From contig CBDCUQ010000003.1 of assembly GCA_965222835.1 (NCBI GenBank), forward strand, positions 434,001 through 498,000: a stretch of 64,000 bases of DNA, read 5' to 3'. Numbering within the stretch: the first letter of the stretch is position 1; the number at the start of each line of letters is the position of its first letter. This DNA is from CBDCUQ01 sp965222835 (GTDB taxonomy: Bacteria > Pseudomonadota > Alphaproteobacteria > Rhizobiales > Hyphomicrobiaceae). The notes below the pieces were generated by a model. The model saw nothing but the letters and a program-made list of their open reading frames with translations, made no database searches and was not told the origin of the DNA. This document shows, piece after piece, positions 8,851 to 17,662 of the stretch. The position numbers were made by a program, and so were the translations under genes.

Positions 8851-9015
8851 AGCGCGTGCTCTGTGCAGTTGTTCCGCGTCCAGACGACATTCCTGAAGGC
8901 ATCATAGGATCGGCGTAAACCTGTCGCACGCGTGCCGCATTGCTGAGAGAGGCTCGATGACGGGCCCGAGGGACCCGTAGCACTACGGCAACCCCCTTGG
9001 GACGGAGCCGTGGTA

Positions 9016-10227
9016 ATGCGTACGTCCCGTAAGAGCTTGCAAATTCCTCGCGAGCCAACACGTAAGAGCGACGTCGGAGTTGCTGGTGATGGGCTGGAAG
9101 CCCTGGTCCGCCGGTTTGATCCTTCGGTCCGCCGAACGTTGCGCCGCCTGGTCTACTCGTCGTCGCGGGTTGCAGACCTCGCCGCCGTCTTTCCCGGCCT
9201 GGCGTACGCTCTCGCATCACGGCGGCGGTCGATAAAGCAACGCCGCCAAGCGCGCGAGCTTGTGGAGGCGGGCGCGCAGTTGAGGGCGGTTGCGCGTGCC
9301 ATGGAGATACCGCTGTGGTTGCGCCGTCTGCCGCCTGAAGCCTTTCGGGGCGAACTCAGTCCCATTCCTGCGTCCGACACCTTCGGCCGGCGCATCGTCA
9401 ACCATCTTCCCGTCATAAAAGAGGAAAGCGCCTTATGGCTTAGTACGGTGCTGTTCGGCGCCAAAGCCGGCGACGAATACTTCGCGTTGTGGCTTGCCGG
9501 GCAAGAAATCTATCACGACAAAGGCAAGGCCGATGAACTTCTGCCGGCTCTTGCAGCCTACGCTTGGTTCTCGGGTGCGGAAAGAACGCAGGCGAATAAG
9601 CTTATCGTGGTGCCGTGGCGACCTGGCATGGCGTTCGATACTGCTGTGTGTGCTGCTAAGAGCTGGCTCAATCGTATCCGTCTCGTGCTGCAGTTGCGGT
9701 CAGGCATACTAACTGACCCTTGGCTCGAGCCCGGTGACGCCATGGGTTTCACGTTTCTGCCCCTACTTGAGCAATCTCTGATCCTCTCGGAAGCGCAGTC
9801 TATGCACAACTGCGCGGACCAATACTCCGACCGTCTGTCACGCGAGAAGTGCCGTCTTTTTTCGATGCGCCGGAAGGGGCAACGTGTGGCTACGCTCGAA
9901 GTGGGACCGCATCCGCGCGAGCCCGGCATGCTAACGGTGACCCAGCTCAAGGGGCGTCACAACATGCCCGCAGGCAATGAAATCTGGCAAGCCGCCTACG
10001 CTTGGCTGGCTTCGCAAACACACCTGAAGCGCGCCCCTTCACATGCGCCGCCCGAACGGCCTCTCGACCCTGAGATCTGGGAGAAAATGATGTTGCCCTA
10101 TCGTCTGGCCCGGCGCGGCGCGCCTTGGATTCCGGAGATGCTTTCCAAGACGGCTTTCCAAGACCTTGACGCGGGGCTTTCGGACCTTGCCAGGCGCGGC
10201 GGCGTGTCGTCGTGGCTGTTTACATGA
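9016..10227 (+). CDS. PcfJ-like domain protein
   Basis: The 403-residue protein has a basic N-terminal half and a C-terminal PcfJ-like region at about residues 255-330. That region is recognisable from the order AQSMHNCADQYSD (Cys after Met-x-Asn), CRLFSMRRKGQRVATLEV, and TVTQLKGRHNMPA. The PcfJ family is named after a gene on an enterococcal conjugative plasmid; its biochemical role is not established. The ATG at 9016 is supported by GGAG eight bases upstream; a GTG at 9010 is the alternative. No conjugation gene is nearby, so this is a chromosomal orphan. It lies between ruvX and marR and was probably added to an otherwise conserved neighbourhood. Confidence 0.75.
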   Translation: MRTSRKSLQIPREPTRKSDVGVAGDGLEALVRRFDPSVRRTLRRLVYSSSRVADLAAVFPGLAYALASRRRSIKQRRQARELVEAGAQLRAVARAMEIPLWLRRLPPEAFRGELSPIPASDTFGRRIVNHLPVIKEESALWLSTVLFGAKAGDEYFALWLAGQEIYHDKGKADELLPALAAYAWFSGAERTQANKLIVVPWRPGMAFDTAVCAAKSWLNRIRLVLQLRSGILTDPWLEPGDAMGFTFLPLLEQSLILSEAQSMHNCADQYSDRLSREKCRLFSMRRKGQRVATLEVGPHPREPGMLTVTQLKGRHNMPAGNEIWQAAYAWLASQTHLKRAPSHAPPERPLDPEIWEKMMLPYRLARRGAPWIPEMLSKTAFQDLDAGLSDLARRGGVSSWLFT

Positions 10228-10577
10228 CACTGTGTCATTGGCTCATGCGCCAAGCGCCCGGGCTCATCAACTACTATTGATACCTCGGGTCACACTTCCG
10301 GGACCGGCCGTTTCATGCTAGTCTTCGGAGTACGTCTGGCGTGTTCGAATAAAGCGGCCAAGGATGTTCAGACTGCGGCATATCTCGTGCCGGTTTGTCG
10401 ATTACAGCATCCTCAACGACGCGCGCTGAAGTGATACTTAGCAACATTTGCTGCGCCTTATCTCAATATCGAAGCGCCGGACGGGAATCATTTCGTATTT
10501 TCGATGCAGGGCAGCGCCAGACCGACAGCGACGTAATCTCCCGGTGCTCAATCCCGTCTTAGGGGAGTGCAACAGCA
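10228..10577. other. 350-base intergenic region upstream of marR
   Basis: No open frame of convincing size. A 13-base palindrome (TGACAC-T-GTGTCA) overlaps the stop of the PcfJ-like gene at 10225-10237. The segment 10436-10510 is relatively AT-rich and probably holds the marR promoter. An AGGGGAG ribosome site for marR lies at about 10561. Confidence 0.4.
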
Positions 10578-11042
10578 ATGAAAAGAGAGACATCAGATTC
10601 GGACTTGTTCTCAGTCGTGCACTTGCTTCATCGGGCTGGACAATGTGCCGATGATCTATTCGCCTACAATGTTGGCACAACCGACCTGACGCCGCGACAG
10701 TACGCGGTTTTGCGGGCCATTGTTGAGTTGACTGAACCCAGTCAAACGGCCTTGGTCAACAAGACCGGTATCGACCGATCGACAATGGCCGACATCATGC
10801 GCCGTCTGCTCGCCAAAGGACTCGTACAGCGGCGCAGAACGCGGCGAGATGCGCGCACGTACTCTGTGAGACTCTCCGAAAAGGGGCATAACATGCTTGC
10901 CTCGGCCGGACCTGTCGTCCGCGCGACGGACGAACGATTGCTGGCCTCGATCCCACACACGCACCGCGATACCTTCTTGAAGGCACTGCACAGAATCATC
11001 GAATCCGTGAAGGTTTCGGAAACGACTCCCGCCGGGCACTAG
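10578..11042 (+). CDS. MarR-family transcriptional regulator
   Basis: The 154-residue protein has the winged-helix layout of MarR proteins. An N-terminal dimerisation helix is followed by LTPRQYAVLRAIVE and by a recognition region QTALVNKTGIDRSTMADIMR (about 56-75). The wing is LVQRRRTRRDARTYSVRLSEKG, rich in Arg as expected, and a C-terminal helix completes the dimer. MarR proteins are ligand-responsive repressors that often control a neighbouring gene. The nearest genes are the convergent aidB-like gene and the upstream PcfJ-like gene, so the target is unclear. A ribosome site (AGGGGAG) precedes the ATG. Confidence 0.9.
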   Translation: MKRETSDSDLFSVVHLLHRAGQCADDLFAYNVGTTDLTPRQYAVLRAIVELTEPSQTALVNKTGIDRSTMADIMRRLLAKGLVQRRRTRRDARTYSVRLSEKGHNMLASAGPVVRATDERLLASIPHTHRDTFLKALHRIIESVKVSETTPAGH

Positions 11043-11066
11043 GCACGGCCGTTGGGTTGCGTTGCC

Positions 11067-12737
11067 TCAGGACTGGTTCGGAGTCGCGCGCTGAAGTATG
11101 CCGTGCGTGTCGGCCCAATCTAGGCCCTGGCCGTAGGTTTGCCGTGGCATATTTCCGAGGCGAGTTGCGATGAAAGCATCAGCGACCGCAGCAGGGGCAT
11201 GCGCCCTTAAGATGGCGCCTGCCGCCAGAACAGCAAGTCCTTCCACCAGAAGGCGCGCGCGAGTATCCAGAAGGCGTGGCTCCTGCAAAACCTTCTCAAT
11301 GCGGCCATGGGCGGCGACAAGGTGCTCATCACCCTTTATGGCTTGCCCGAGCTCCTCCATGACGGTCTCGACCACTTCGGGCTCGCGTTGCAGAACGCGC
11401 AGCACATCGAGCGCCATCACGTTACCCGAGCCTTCCCAAATGGCATTGACGGGCACCTCGCGATAAAGACGCGCGAGGGGGGCCTCTTCGACGTAGCCGT
11501 TCCCCCCGTGGCATTCCATGGCTTCTCCGGCAACGGCCGGCGCGATCTTGCATACCCAGTATTTGGTCACCGGTGTCATGAAGCGGACCCAAGCGGCGGC
11601 CCGCTCGTCAGAGGCCAGGTCGAACGCCCGAGCCAGCCGGAATGCCAGAGCGGCCGCGGCTTCAACGTCAAGGGCGAGGTCTGCAAGAACCTGCACCATC
11701 AGCGGCTGTTCGGAGAGTTTCCGGCCGGAAACGCTGCGGTGCTCGGCGTGATGGATGGCGCTGGCCATGGCGAAACGCATCAACCCGGCTGAGGATACCG
11801 CGCAATCGAGCCGCGTCAGTGTCACCATATCGATGATGGTCGCGACACCACGACCTTCTTCGCCGATGAGCCAGCCGTGGGTTTCGGCAAACTCGACCTC
11901 GGATGACGCGTTCGAGCGATTCCCGAGTTTGTCCTTTAGTCTTTGCAGGCGAATAGGATTGATGGTTCCATCCGGGAGAAAGCGGGGCGCGAGAAAACAT
12001 GAGAGCCCTTTCTCCGCTTGCGCGAGCACAAGGAAGGCGTCGGACATGGGGGCCGACATGAACCACTTATGCCCGGTGAGGAGATACTCTGCGCCCGGGC
12101 CGCTCGCTCCGGTGGGTTTGGCACGCGTCGTGTTCGCGCGCACATCGGTTCCGCCCTGCTTCTCGGTCATGCCCATGCCAATCGTTACCGACTTCTTCTT
12201 GTCGGAGTGGGCGAAGGCAGGATCGTAGGATCTCATGAGAATCTTTGGCACCCATGTTCGTGCCAGATCCGGCTGCTGCTGAAGGACCGGGATTGCAGCG
12301 TGGGTCATGGTGATGGGACAGCAATGACCGGCCTCCATCTGCGCCGCCATGTAGAGCCCGGCGGCGCGTTCCACGTGGGCGCCGGACCTCGGGGCGCCGC
12401 CCACCGCAAGATGGCCCCATGCCGATGCGTGCAAGCCTTCTCTCATGCTGACTTGCATCGCGGCGTGATAGCCCGGGTGATACTCCACCACATCAAGGCG
12501 CCGACCCTGCTTGTCATGGGTTTTGAGCTTCGGTGGATTCTCGTTGGCAAGCCGACCATGTTCTAGAGCTTCAGCGCTGCCCGCAATGTTCCCGAATTCA
12601 AGAAGCCGTTTGCCGGCCTTGCCGCCGCCTTCGCGTTCGACGGCCTCCTGCAGCGCCACATCGGTCGCGAATAGATTCACGTCCTCGAAGGCCGGGGGCT
12701 GGTTTGTGATTTCGTGCGTATCGAACGGATTCGCCAT
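11067..12737 (-). CDS. aidB: AidB-type acyl-CoA dehydrogenase (DNA-alkylation response protein)
   Basis: The protein of about 556 residues follows E. coli AidB closely along its length. Shared segments include NQPPAFEDVNLFATD near the start, LEHGRLANENPPKL, HYCPITMTHAA-like (here CCPITMTHAAIP), IGMGMTEKQGGTDVRANTT, LTGHKWFMSAPMSDAFLVLA, LKDKLGNRSNASSEVEF and PVNAIWEGSGNVMALDVLRV. AidB is a flavoprotein of the acyl-CoA dehydrogenase fold induced by DNA alkylation in E. coli, where it binds DNA and protects it. The Glu in IWEGSGN corresponds to the family's catalytic-base region. The start is uncertain: ATG 12737 gives the family N-terminus but lacks a clear ribosome site, and an ATG 20 codons upstream is possible. 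It converges with marR. Confidence 0.92.
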   Translation of the reverse strand: MANPFDTHEITNQPPAFEDVNLFATDVALQEAVEREGGGKAGKRLLEFGNIAGSAEALEHGRLANENPPKLKTHDKQGRRLDVVEYHPGYHAAMQVSMREGLHASAWGHLAVGGAPRSGAHVERAAGLYMAAQMEAGHCCPITMTHAAIPVLQQQPDLARTWVPKILMRSYDPAFAHSDKKKSVTIGMGMTEKQGGTDVRANTTRAKPTGASGPGAEYLLTGHKWFMSAPMSDAFLVLAQAEKGLSCFLAPRFLPDGTINPIRLQRLKDKLGNRSNASSEVEFAETHGWLIGEEGRGVATIIDMVTLTRLDCAVSSAGLMRFAMASAIHHAEHRSVSGRKLSEQPLMVQVLADLALDVEAAAALAFRLARAFDLASDERAAAWVRFMTPVTKYWVCKIAPAVAGEAMECHGGNGYVEEAPLARLYREVPVNAIWEGSGNVMALDVLRVLQREPEVVETVMEELGQAIKGDEHLVAAHGRIEKVLQEPRLLDTRARLLVEGLAVLAAGAILRAHAPAAVADAFIATRLGNMPRQTYGQGLDWADTHGILQRATPNQS

Positions 12738-12989
12738 GGCGGAGGTTTGCCAAAAGGCGCTCTTGCGCGCCAGCGGGAAACGCAATTCGCGTTTCATTTT
12801 TGTGGGATGAGTTCAAGGGATGAGCGCAAAGGGAGGTGTCGGTGCCGAAACACGGGTCCAGGCGCGTCGAAGACGCCCCGACCCGCAGTGCTTCAGGAGC
12901 TATAGCGCCGTGGAATACCCATTGTTGCCCCTCAGTCCGTCTCTCTGTACGGTGCCGGGCAGCCTTTTGATCAATCTCGGCGTTTCGTG

Positions 12990-13607
12990 ATGGACTCGCT
13001 TTTTTCTCTTCCGGCTCTTGGCGCCCTTCTATTCGGCTATCTCCTTGGTTCCATTCCGTTCGGACTGATCCTTACGCGGGTTGCCGGGCTTGGCGACGTG
13101 CGCAGCATCGGCTCGGGTAACATCGGTGCGACGAACGTCCTGCGGACTGGCAATAAGGGGCTTGCCGCACTCACGCTCGCGCTTGATGCGGTAAAGGGAA
13201 CGGCGGCGGTACTTGTTGCGCACGCGGTGGCCGATGCGTATGGGGATGGGGCCCTTGCCGGGCTCATTGCGGGGCTCGGTGCCTTTCTCGGCCATTTGTT
13301 TCCGGCCTGGCTGGGCTTTAGAGGTGGAAAGGGTGTGGCGACATACATCGGCGTATTGCTCGGAGCCGCTTGGCCGGGGGCGCTGATCTTTTGCGGTGTC
13401 TGGCTCGCTGTTGCGGTCGTTACCCGCTACTCGTCTCTTTCAGCCCTGGTCGCAAGCGTTGTGACGCCCGTTGCCCTTTATTTGAGCGGCAGCGAACCCC
13501 AAGCCATATTTGCAAGCCTGATGACGCTCTTTCTTCTTTGGAAGCACAAGGCGAACATCAGCCGTCTTATTTCCGGTGAGGAGCCACGTATCGGTGCCAA
13601 AGCCTAA
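12990..13607 (+). CDS. plsY: Glycerol-3-phosphate acyltransferase PlsY
   Basis: PlsY transfers the acyl group from acyl-phosphate to glycerol-3-phosphate, the first step of membrane phospholipid synthesis. The 205-residue protein has five or so transmembrane helices and the three family motifs in order. These are GSIPFGLI with RSIGSGNIGATNVLR (about 35-52), FLGHLFPAWLGFRGGKGVATYIG (glycerol-phosphate site, about 98-120; cited here as two adjoining elements), and the late NISRLISGEEPRIG tail. A GTG lies directly before the ATG and could also be used. The dprA gene overlaps its 3' end, which indicates one transcript. Confidence 0.96.
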   Translation: MDSLFSLPALGALLFGYLLGSIPFGLILTRVAGLGDVRSIGSGNIGATNVLRTGNKGLAALTLALDAVKGTAAVLVAHAVADAYGDGALAGLIAGLGAFLGHLFPAWLGFRGGKGVATYIGVLLGAAWPGALIFCGVWLAVAVVTRYSSLSALVASVVTPVALYLSGSEPQAIFASLMTLFLLWKHKANISRLISGEEPRIGAKA

Positions 13608-14769
13608 CGAGCCGAGTCTATTCATACCTGCACCATTGCCAGTGGCTCCGCTCGATGAACCCGAGCGCATTGCCTGCCTACGCCTCATCCGCTCCCCCAA
13701 TGTTGGACCGGTTACGTTTCGCGAACTGATCAACCACTATGGCGGCGCAACGGCTGCGCTTGAGGCGCTTCCCGAACTGTCGCGGCGTGGCGGCGCCAAA
13801 TCACCGCGACTTTGCCCGGCACCGCGCGCCGAAGCTGAACTTGAGGCCGCGCGCACGTGCGGGAGCGCGCCAATTTTTACGATCGAACCCGGTTATCCCA
13901 GCGCGCTTGCCGCCATCGATGCGCCGCCGCCCGTCCTCTACGTCAAGGGCGTTCGAGACCTTCTCTTGAAGCCATCATTGGCCATTGTCGGGTCGCGCAA
14001 GGCCTCGGCTGCCGGGACGAAGCTTGCCCGACTTTTTGCCTCTCAGCTCGGTGAGGCAGGCCTGGTAATTGTATCCGGTCTCGCGCGCGGGATCGATGCG
14101 AGCGCGCATGAGGCGAGTCTCGACACCGGCACAGTGGCTGTGCTTGCCGGTGGCACCGACGTCGTCTACCCGCCGGAGAACGCGCGCCTGCAGGCCGAGA
14201 TCAGCGAATGCGGCGTGCTCGTCACCGACATGCCGCCGGGATATCAGCCGCGGGCTCAAGACTTCCCACGGCGCAATCGACTTATCTCAGGCATGTCTCT
14301 TGGCGTACTGGTGGTGGAGGGTGCACGCCGATCAGGAACGCTTACGACAGCGCGATTTGCGGGTGAACAGGGGCGTGAGGTTTTCGCTATCCCCGGTCAT
14401 CCACTCGATCCGCGCGCAGAAGGTACGAACCAGCTTTTGAAAACCGGAGCGACACTGGTGACCGAACCAGATGATGTCTTCCAGGCACTTGAACCGATCA
14501 CCGGTCTCGGCCAACGTGCGTTTCGCGAAATTCATCCCGAACCGGTGCCGGAGCCCCTGCCAGCCATGCCGGTCGTGGATTGCTCCGAAATTGATCGCAC
14601 GCGCGTGCTGACAGCGCTTGGACCCCAGCCCATCGACGTCGACGAAATCGTGCGCGCGACGGAACTTGATGCCAGGCGCGTGCGCATAATTTTGATGGAA
14701 CTCGATCTTGCCGGACGCATTGAGCGGCATGGCCAGCAGATGGTGTCGCGCGTCGATGGTGCGGATTGA
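13594..14769 (+). CDS. dprA: DNA-processing protein DprA
   Basis: DprA binds incoming single-stranded DNA and loads RecA during natural transformation. The protein of about 391 residues has a helical SAM-like N-terminal region (RLIRSPNVGPVTFRELI) and then the Rossmann-like core with LAIVGSRKAS, VSGLARGIDASAHEASL, and TVAVLAGGTDVVYPPEN. The FPRRNRLISGMSLGVLVVE and SGTLTTARFAGEQGREVFAIPG motifs (the latter split here at Arg) complete it. A winged-helix domain at the C-terminus (VLTALGPQPIDVDEIVRAT) is present. The GTG at 13594 is chosen because AGGAG lies ten bases upstream; a GTG six codons earlier is possible. The start overlaps plsY by 14 bases. The topA gene that often follows dprA in relatives is absent here. 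Confidence 0.96.
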   Translation: MPKPNEPSLFIPAPLPVAPLDEPERIACLRLIRSPNVGPVTFRELINHYGGATAALEALPELSRRGGAKSPRLCPAPRAEAELEAARTCGSAPIFTIEPGYPSALAAIDAPPPVLYVKGVRDLLLKPSLAIVGSRKASAAGTKLARLFASQLGEAGLVIVSGLARGIDASAHEASLDTGTVAVLAGGTDVVYPPENARLQAEISECGVLVTDMPPGYQPRAQDFPRRNRLISGMSLGVLVVEGARRSGTLTTARFAGEQGREVFAIPGHPLDPRAEGTNQLLKTGATLVTEPDDVFQALEPITGLGQRAFREIHPEPVPEPLPAMPVVDCSEIDRTRVLTALGPQPIDVDEIVRATELDARRVRIILMELDLAGRIERHGQQMVSRVDGAD

Positions 14770-14812
14770 GGGGCAGCCGCGAAGACCGAGAAGGCAGCAC
14801 TCGGAACTGTGG

Positions 14813-15046
14813 TCAGCGTCCCCTTCGGCGCAGCTCCTGCTGCGCCTCGGCATGGGCAAGCCCTAAAATTGTTGCCAGTGTTCCCGCTCCGAGACGCTCT
14901 GATATGCCCTTCAGTTCGAGCACGAGGTCTGCAGCATAGCTGAGTTGGTCGGCCGCCATGTCGGCCATGTCTTGCTCGGTCTTGTCCGCGCCCGCCCCGG
15001 TCGCCGCACCCTTCGATCGATGCTGTCCGTTATCGGTGTTGCCCAT
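14813..15046 (-). CDS. Small conserved-looking protein, unknown function
   Basis: This encodes about 77 residues from the ATG at 15046: a polar, Gly/Ala-rich start followed by a helical segment QLSYAADLVLELKGISERLG and TLATILGLAHAEAQQELRR. Short alphaproteobacterial proteins with an ADL-x-x-EL-x-x-x-A...LA-AHAEA pattern are familiar, but no function is assigned. A longer start at 15127 would add 27 residues. It lies convergent to dprA and divergent from groES, ending 43 bases from the dprA stop. The frame and composition look coding. Confidence 0.6.
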   Translation of the reverse strand: MGNTDNGQHRSKGAATGAGADKTEQDMADMAADQLSYAADLVLELKGISERLGAGTLATILGLAHAEAQQELRRRGR

Positions 15047-15222
15047 AAAACTGGCTCGTGGGGAAAAATCAATCTGTGGTTGTCGAGTATCATCCTTCGG
15101 CAGAATATTCAATCTGTAGTCGCGCAATATGCAGAGGACTATAAGCCCGGGGCAAGGCCGGATTGTGGTTGCGAACCAGAGAGAGAACTGCGAGAGGACC
15201 GCGCCATGGCGTCCTAGCCGCC

Positions 15223-15251
15223 TTGACAGGCCCGCCTGCCCCGCCTAAATC
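15223..15251 (+). promoter_or_regulatory. Sigma-70-type promoter of groESL
   Basis: A perfect -35 TTGACA at 15223-15228 is followed after 17 bases by TAAATC at 15246-15251. The CIRCE element starts eleven bases further on, exactly where a repressor would block the start region. The spacing and position make this the main groES promoter. Confidence 0.8.
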
Positions 15252-15261
15252 CAGCCGGCTT

Positions 15262-15288
15262 CTGGCACTCCTTTCACGAGAGTGCCAG
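15262..15288 (+). promoter_or_regulatory. CIRCE operator (HrcA binding site)
   Basis: The inverted repeat CTGGCACTC-N9-GAGTGCCAG is perfect over nine bases per arm and matches the CIRCE consensus (TTAGCACTC-N9-GAGTGCTAA) except at the outer bases. It sits between the groES promoter and the start codon. CIRCE is bound by the heat-shock repressor HrcA, so groESL is predicted to be HrcA-controlled. Confidence 0.93.
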
Positions 15289-15337
15289 AACTGGGCCTTA
15301 TAGCCGCCCATGACATACCCTAAGGCAAGGAAATCCC

Positions 15338-15628
15338 ATGAAATTTCGTCCCCTCCATGACCGCGTGGTCGTAAAGCGTGCCGATCTCGAGACCAAGACC
15401 AAGGGCGGGATCATCATTCCCGACACCGCCGGAGAAAAACCTCAGCAAGGCGAGGTCATCGCTGTCGGCCCAGGCGCACGCGACGAGGCCGGCAAGGTCC
15501 AACCCCTCGACGTAAAGAAAGGCGACCGTGTCCTCTTCGGCAAATGGAGCGGCACCGAGGTCAAGATTGACGGTGACGAGCTGTTGATCATGAAGGAAAG
15601 CGACATCATGGGCGTGCTGGACAAGTAA
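15338..15628 (+). CDS. groES: Co-chaperonin GroES (Cpn10)
   Basis: The 96-residue protein is the heptameric lid of the GroEL chamber. Its sequence follows the family: MKFRPLHDRVVVKRADLETK at the start, the mobile loop TKTKGGIIIPDTAGEKPQQG that docks on GroEL, GEVIAVGPGARDE, and a C-terminus DELLIMKESDIMGVLDK. An AGGAA ribosome site lies upstream of the ATG. The promoter and CIRCE operator are immediately upstream and groEL follows after 120 bases. Confidence 0.98.
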   Translation: MKFRPLHDRVVVKRADLETKTKGGIIIPDTAGEKPQQGEVIAVGPGARDEAGKVQPLDVKKGDRVLFGKWSGTEVKIDGDELLIMKESDIMGVLDK

Positions 15629-15667
15629 CGCTCATCCTTTCCGTTGAACGGCAGACTGCGCAGAAGC

Positions 15668-15711
15668 GCAGGAGCCGTCTCCTGCAGTAGCCGAACCGGC
15701 CGAGATCGGCC
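15668..15711 (+). promoter_or_regulatory. Two stem-loops in the groES-groEL intercistronic region
   Basis: The first hairpin has perfect 7-bp arms GCAGGAG (15668-15674) and CTCCTGC (15679-15685) with a CCGT loop. The second has GGCCGA (15698-15703) and TCGGCC (15706-15711), so about five pairs with a tight loop. Intercistronic processing of groESL mRNA is known in Agrobacterium; these hairpins are a plausible cleavage and stabilising site here. Confidence 0.5.
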
Positions 15712-15748
15712 TCATCCCTTTCAAACAAACTCAGGAACTCATCACGAC

Positions 15749-17404
15749 ATGGCAGCCAAAGATGTAAAGTTTTCGACCGACGCCCGCGAACGCATGCTTC
15801 ACGGTGTCGATGTTCTCGCCAATGCCGTCAAAGTGACGCTCGGACCGAAAGGCCGCAACGTCATTATTGAAAAGTCGTTCGGCGCTCCGCGCACGACCAA
15901 GGACGGTGTGACTGTCGCCAAGGAAATCGAGCTTGAGGAAAAGTTCGAGAATATGGGCGCTCAGATGGTGCGCGAAGTGGCGTCTAAGACCAACGACGTT
16001 GCCGGTGACGGCACGACAACGGCCACCGTTCTCGCTCAGGCCATCGTACGCGAAGGTCTGAAATCGGTTGCCGCCGGCATGAACCCGATGGACCTCAAAC
16101 GCGGCATCGACAAGGCTGTCGCGCAGGTCGTCGAGGAGATCGGCAAGAAGTCGAAGAAGGTCAAGAGCAGCCAGGAGATCGCCCAGGTCGGCACGATTTC
16201 TGCCAACGGTGAAACGTCTATCGGCGACATGATCGCCAACGCCATGCAAAAAGTTGGCAACGAAGGCGTGATCACGGTCGAGGAGGCCAAGAGCCTTGAG
16301 ACCGAGCTCGACGTCGTCGAGGGTATGCAGTTTGATCGCGGCTATCTCTCTCCGTACTTCGTGACCAACGCCGAGAAGATGATCTGCGAGCTCGAAGATC
16401 CGTACATTCTCATTCACGAAAAGAAGCTGTCGAACCTTCAGGCGATGCTGCCGGTGCTCGAAGCCGTGGTGCAGACGAGCAAGCCACTCCTGATTATCGC
16501 CGAGGAAGTTGAAGGCGAGGCTTTGGCCACGCTCGTGGTCAACAAACTGCGCGGCGGCTTGAAGGTCGCGGCCGTGAAGGCTCCCGGCTTTGGCGATCGT
16601 CGCAAGGCGATGCTCGAGGACCTTGCCGTTCTGACGGGCGGCACGGTCATCTCCGAGGATCTCGGCATCAAGCTCGAAAACGTTTCACTTGGCGAGCTTG
16701 GCCGGGCCAAGAAGGTGTCGATCGACAAGGACAACACGACGATTGTCGACGGCAGCGGCAAGAAGAAGGACATCGAGGCCCGCGTCGGACAGATCAAGGC
16801 GCAGATCGAGGAAACCACCTCCGATTACGACCGCGAGAAGCTGCAGGAGCGTCTGGCCAAGCTTGCCGGCGGTGTTGCGGTGATCAAGGTCGGTGGCGCT
16901 ACCGAAGTGGAAGTCAAGGAGCGCAAGGACCGCGTCGACGATGCGCTCAACGCCACCCGCGCCGCGGTGGAGGAAGGTGTCGTCCCTGGTGGCGGTGTCG
17001 TCCTCCTCAAGGCAAGTCAGGCCATCACGGTCGAGGGCGACAATCATGACCAGGACGCCGGCATCGCCATCGTGCGCAAGGCTCTGCAGGCGCCCATTCG
17101 CCAGATCGCCGAAAACGCCGGTGTCGAAGGCTCTATCGTTGTCGGCAAGGTGCTCGAAACCCGTGGCGCCGCCTTCGGCTATGACGCGCAGAACGACGCC
17201 TATGGCGACATGCTGGACAAGGGCATCATCGACCCGGCCAAAGTCGTACGTGCAGCCCTTCAGGACGCCGCGTCGATCGCTGGTCTCCTCGTCACAACCG
17301 AGGCGGCGGTTGCCGAGACACCGAAGAAGGATGCCGGCGCCGGCGACATGCCTGGTGGCATGGGCGGTATGGGTGGCATGGGCGGCATGGGTGGCATGAT
17401 GTAA
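15749..17404 (+). CDS. groEL: Chaperonin GroEL (Cpn60)
   Basis: The 551-residue subunit of the folding chamber begins MAAKDVKFSTDARERMLHGV. It contains the nucleotide-binding GPKGRNV and DGVTVAKEIE elements, NDVAGDGTTTATVLAQ with the catalytic Asp, the apical-domain segment DRGYLSPYFVTN, and VEEGVVPGGGVVLL near the C-terminal equatorial domain. It ends with the Gly-Gly-Met repeat tail (MPGGMGGMGGMGGM). The ATG at 15749 gives the family length. The upstream frame extension has no homology. It is the second gene of the CIRCE-controlled operon, followed by a strong terminator. Confidence 0.99.
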   Translation: MAAKDVKFSTDARERMLHGVDVLANAVKVTLGPKGRNVIIEKSFGAPRTTKDGVTVAKEIELEEKFENMGAQMVREVASKTNDVAGDGTTTATVLAQAIVREGLKSVAAGMNPMDLKRGIDKAVAQVVEEIGKKSKKVKSSQEIAQVGTISANGETSIGDMIANAMQKVGNEGVITVEEAKSLETELDVVEGMQFDRGYLSPYFVTNAEKMICELEDPYILIHEKKLSNLQAMLPVLEAVVQTSKPLLIIAEEVEGEALATLVVNKLRGGLKVAAVKAPGFGDRRKAMLEDLAVLTGGTVISEDLGIKLENVSLGELGRAKKVSIDKDNTTIVDGSGKKKDIEARVGQIKAQIEETTSDYDREKLQERLAKLAGGVAVIKVGGATEVEVKERKDRVDDALNATRAAVEEGVVPGGGVVLLKASQAITVEGDNHDQDAGIAIVRKALQAPIRQIAENAGVEGSIVVGKVLETRGAAFGYDAQNDAYGDMLDKGIIDPAKVVRAALQDAASIAGLLVTTEAAVAETPKKDAGAGDMPGGMGGMGGMGGMGGMM

Positions 17405-17462
17405 GCCGCCGCTCGTCCACGGGACGCAGGCCGTTGAGTCTGCGCCCTATTCTGACAAAATC

Positions 17463-17499
17463 AGCGCCCGCGAGATGCACCTCGCGGGCGCTCTGTTTT
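17463..17499 (+). terminator. Intrinsic terminator of groESL
   Basis: A perfect 12-bp stem, AGCGCCCGCGAG (17463-17474) with its complement at 17481-17492, has a six-base loop and is followed by CTGTTTT. It lies 58 bases after the groEL stop. Confidence 0.88.
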
Positions 17500-17662
17500 C
17501 CGGCGCCTTCGGGCAAGCCGTTGATCTGTCACAAAAACGGGTTATGCACGACAAGAGCCCTGCACATGCTTTGTGCACATGGACCATGACAAGGGCACTG
17601 AGGTGGTATATGCCTCGGGTCGCATCCGGTCCATGAGCTGGCCGCAATCTGGGGAATCACAC

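Noticed and set aside
15731..16417. 228-codon antisense frame within groEL
   Set aside because: It mirrors GC-rich codons of groEL; the sense strand has unmistakable GroEL sequence.
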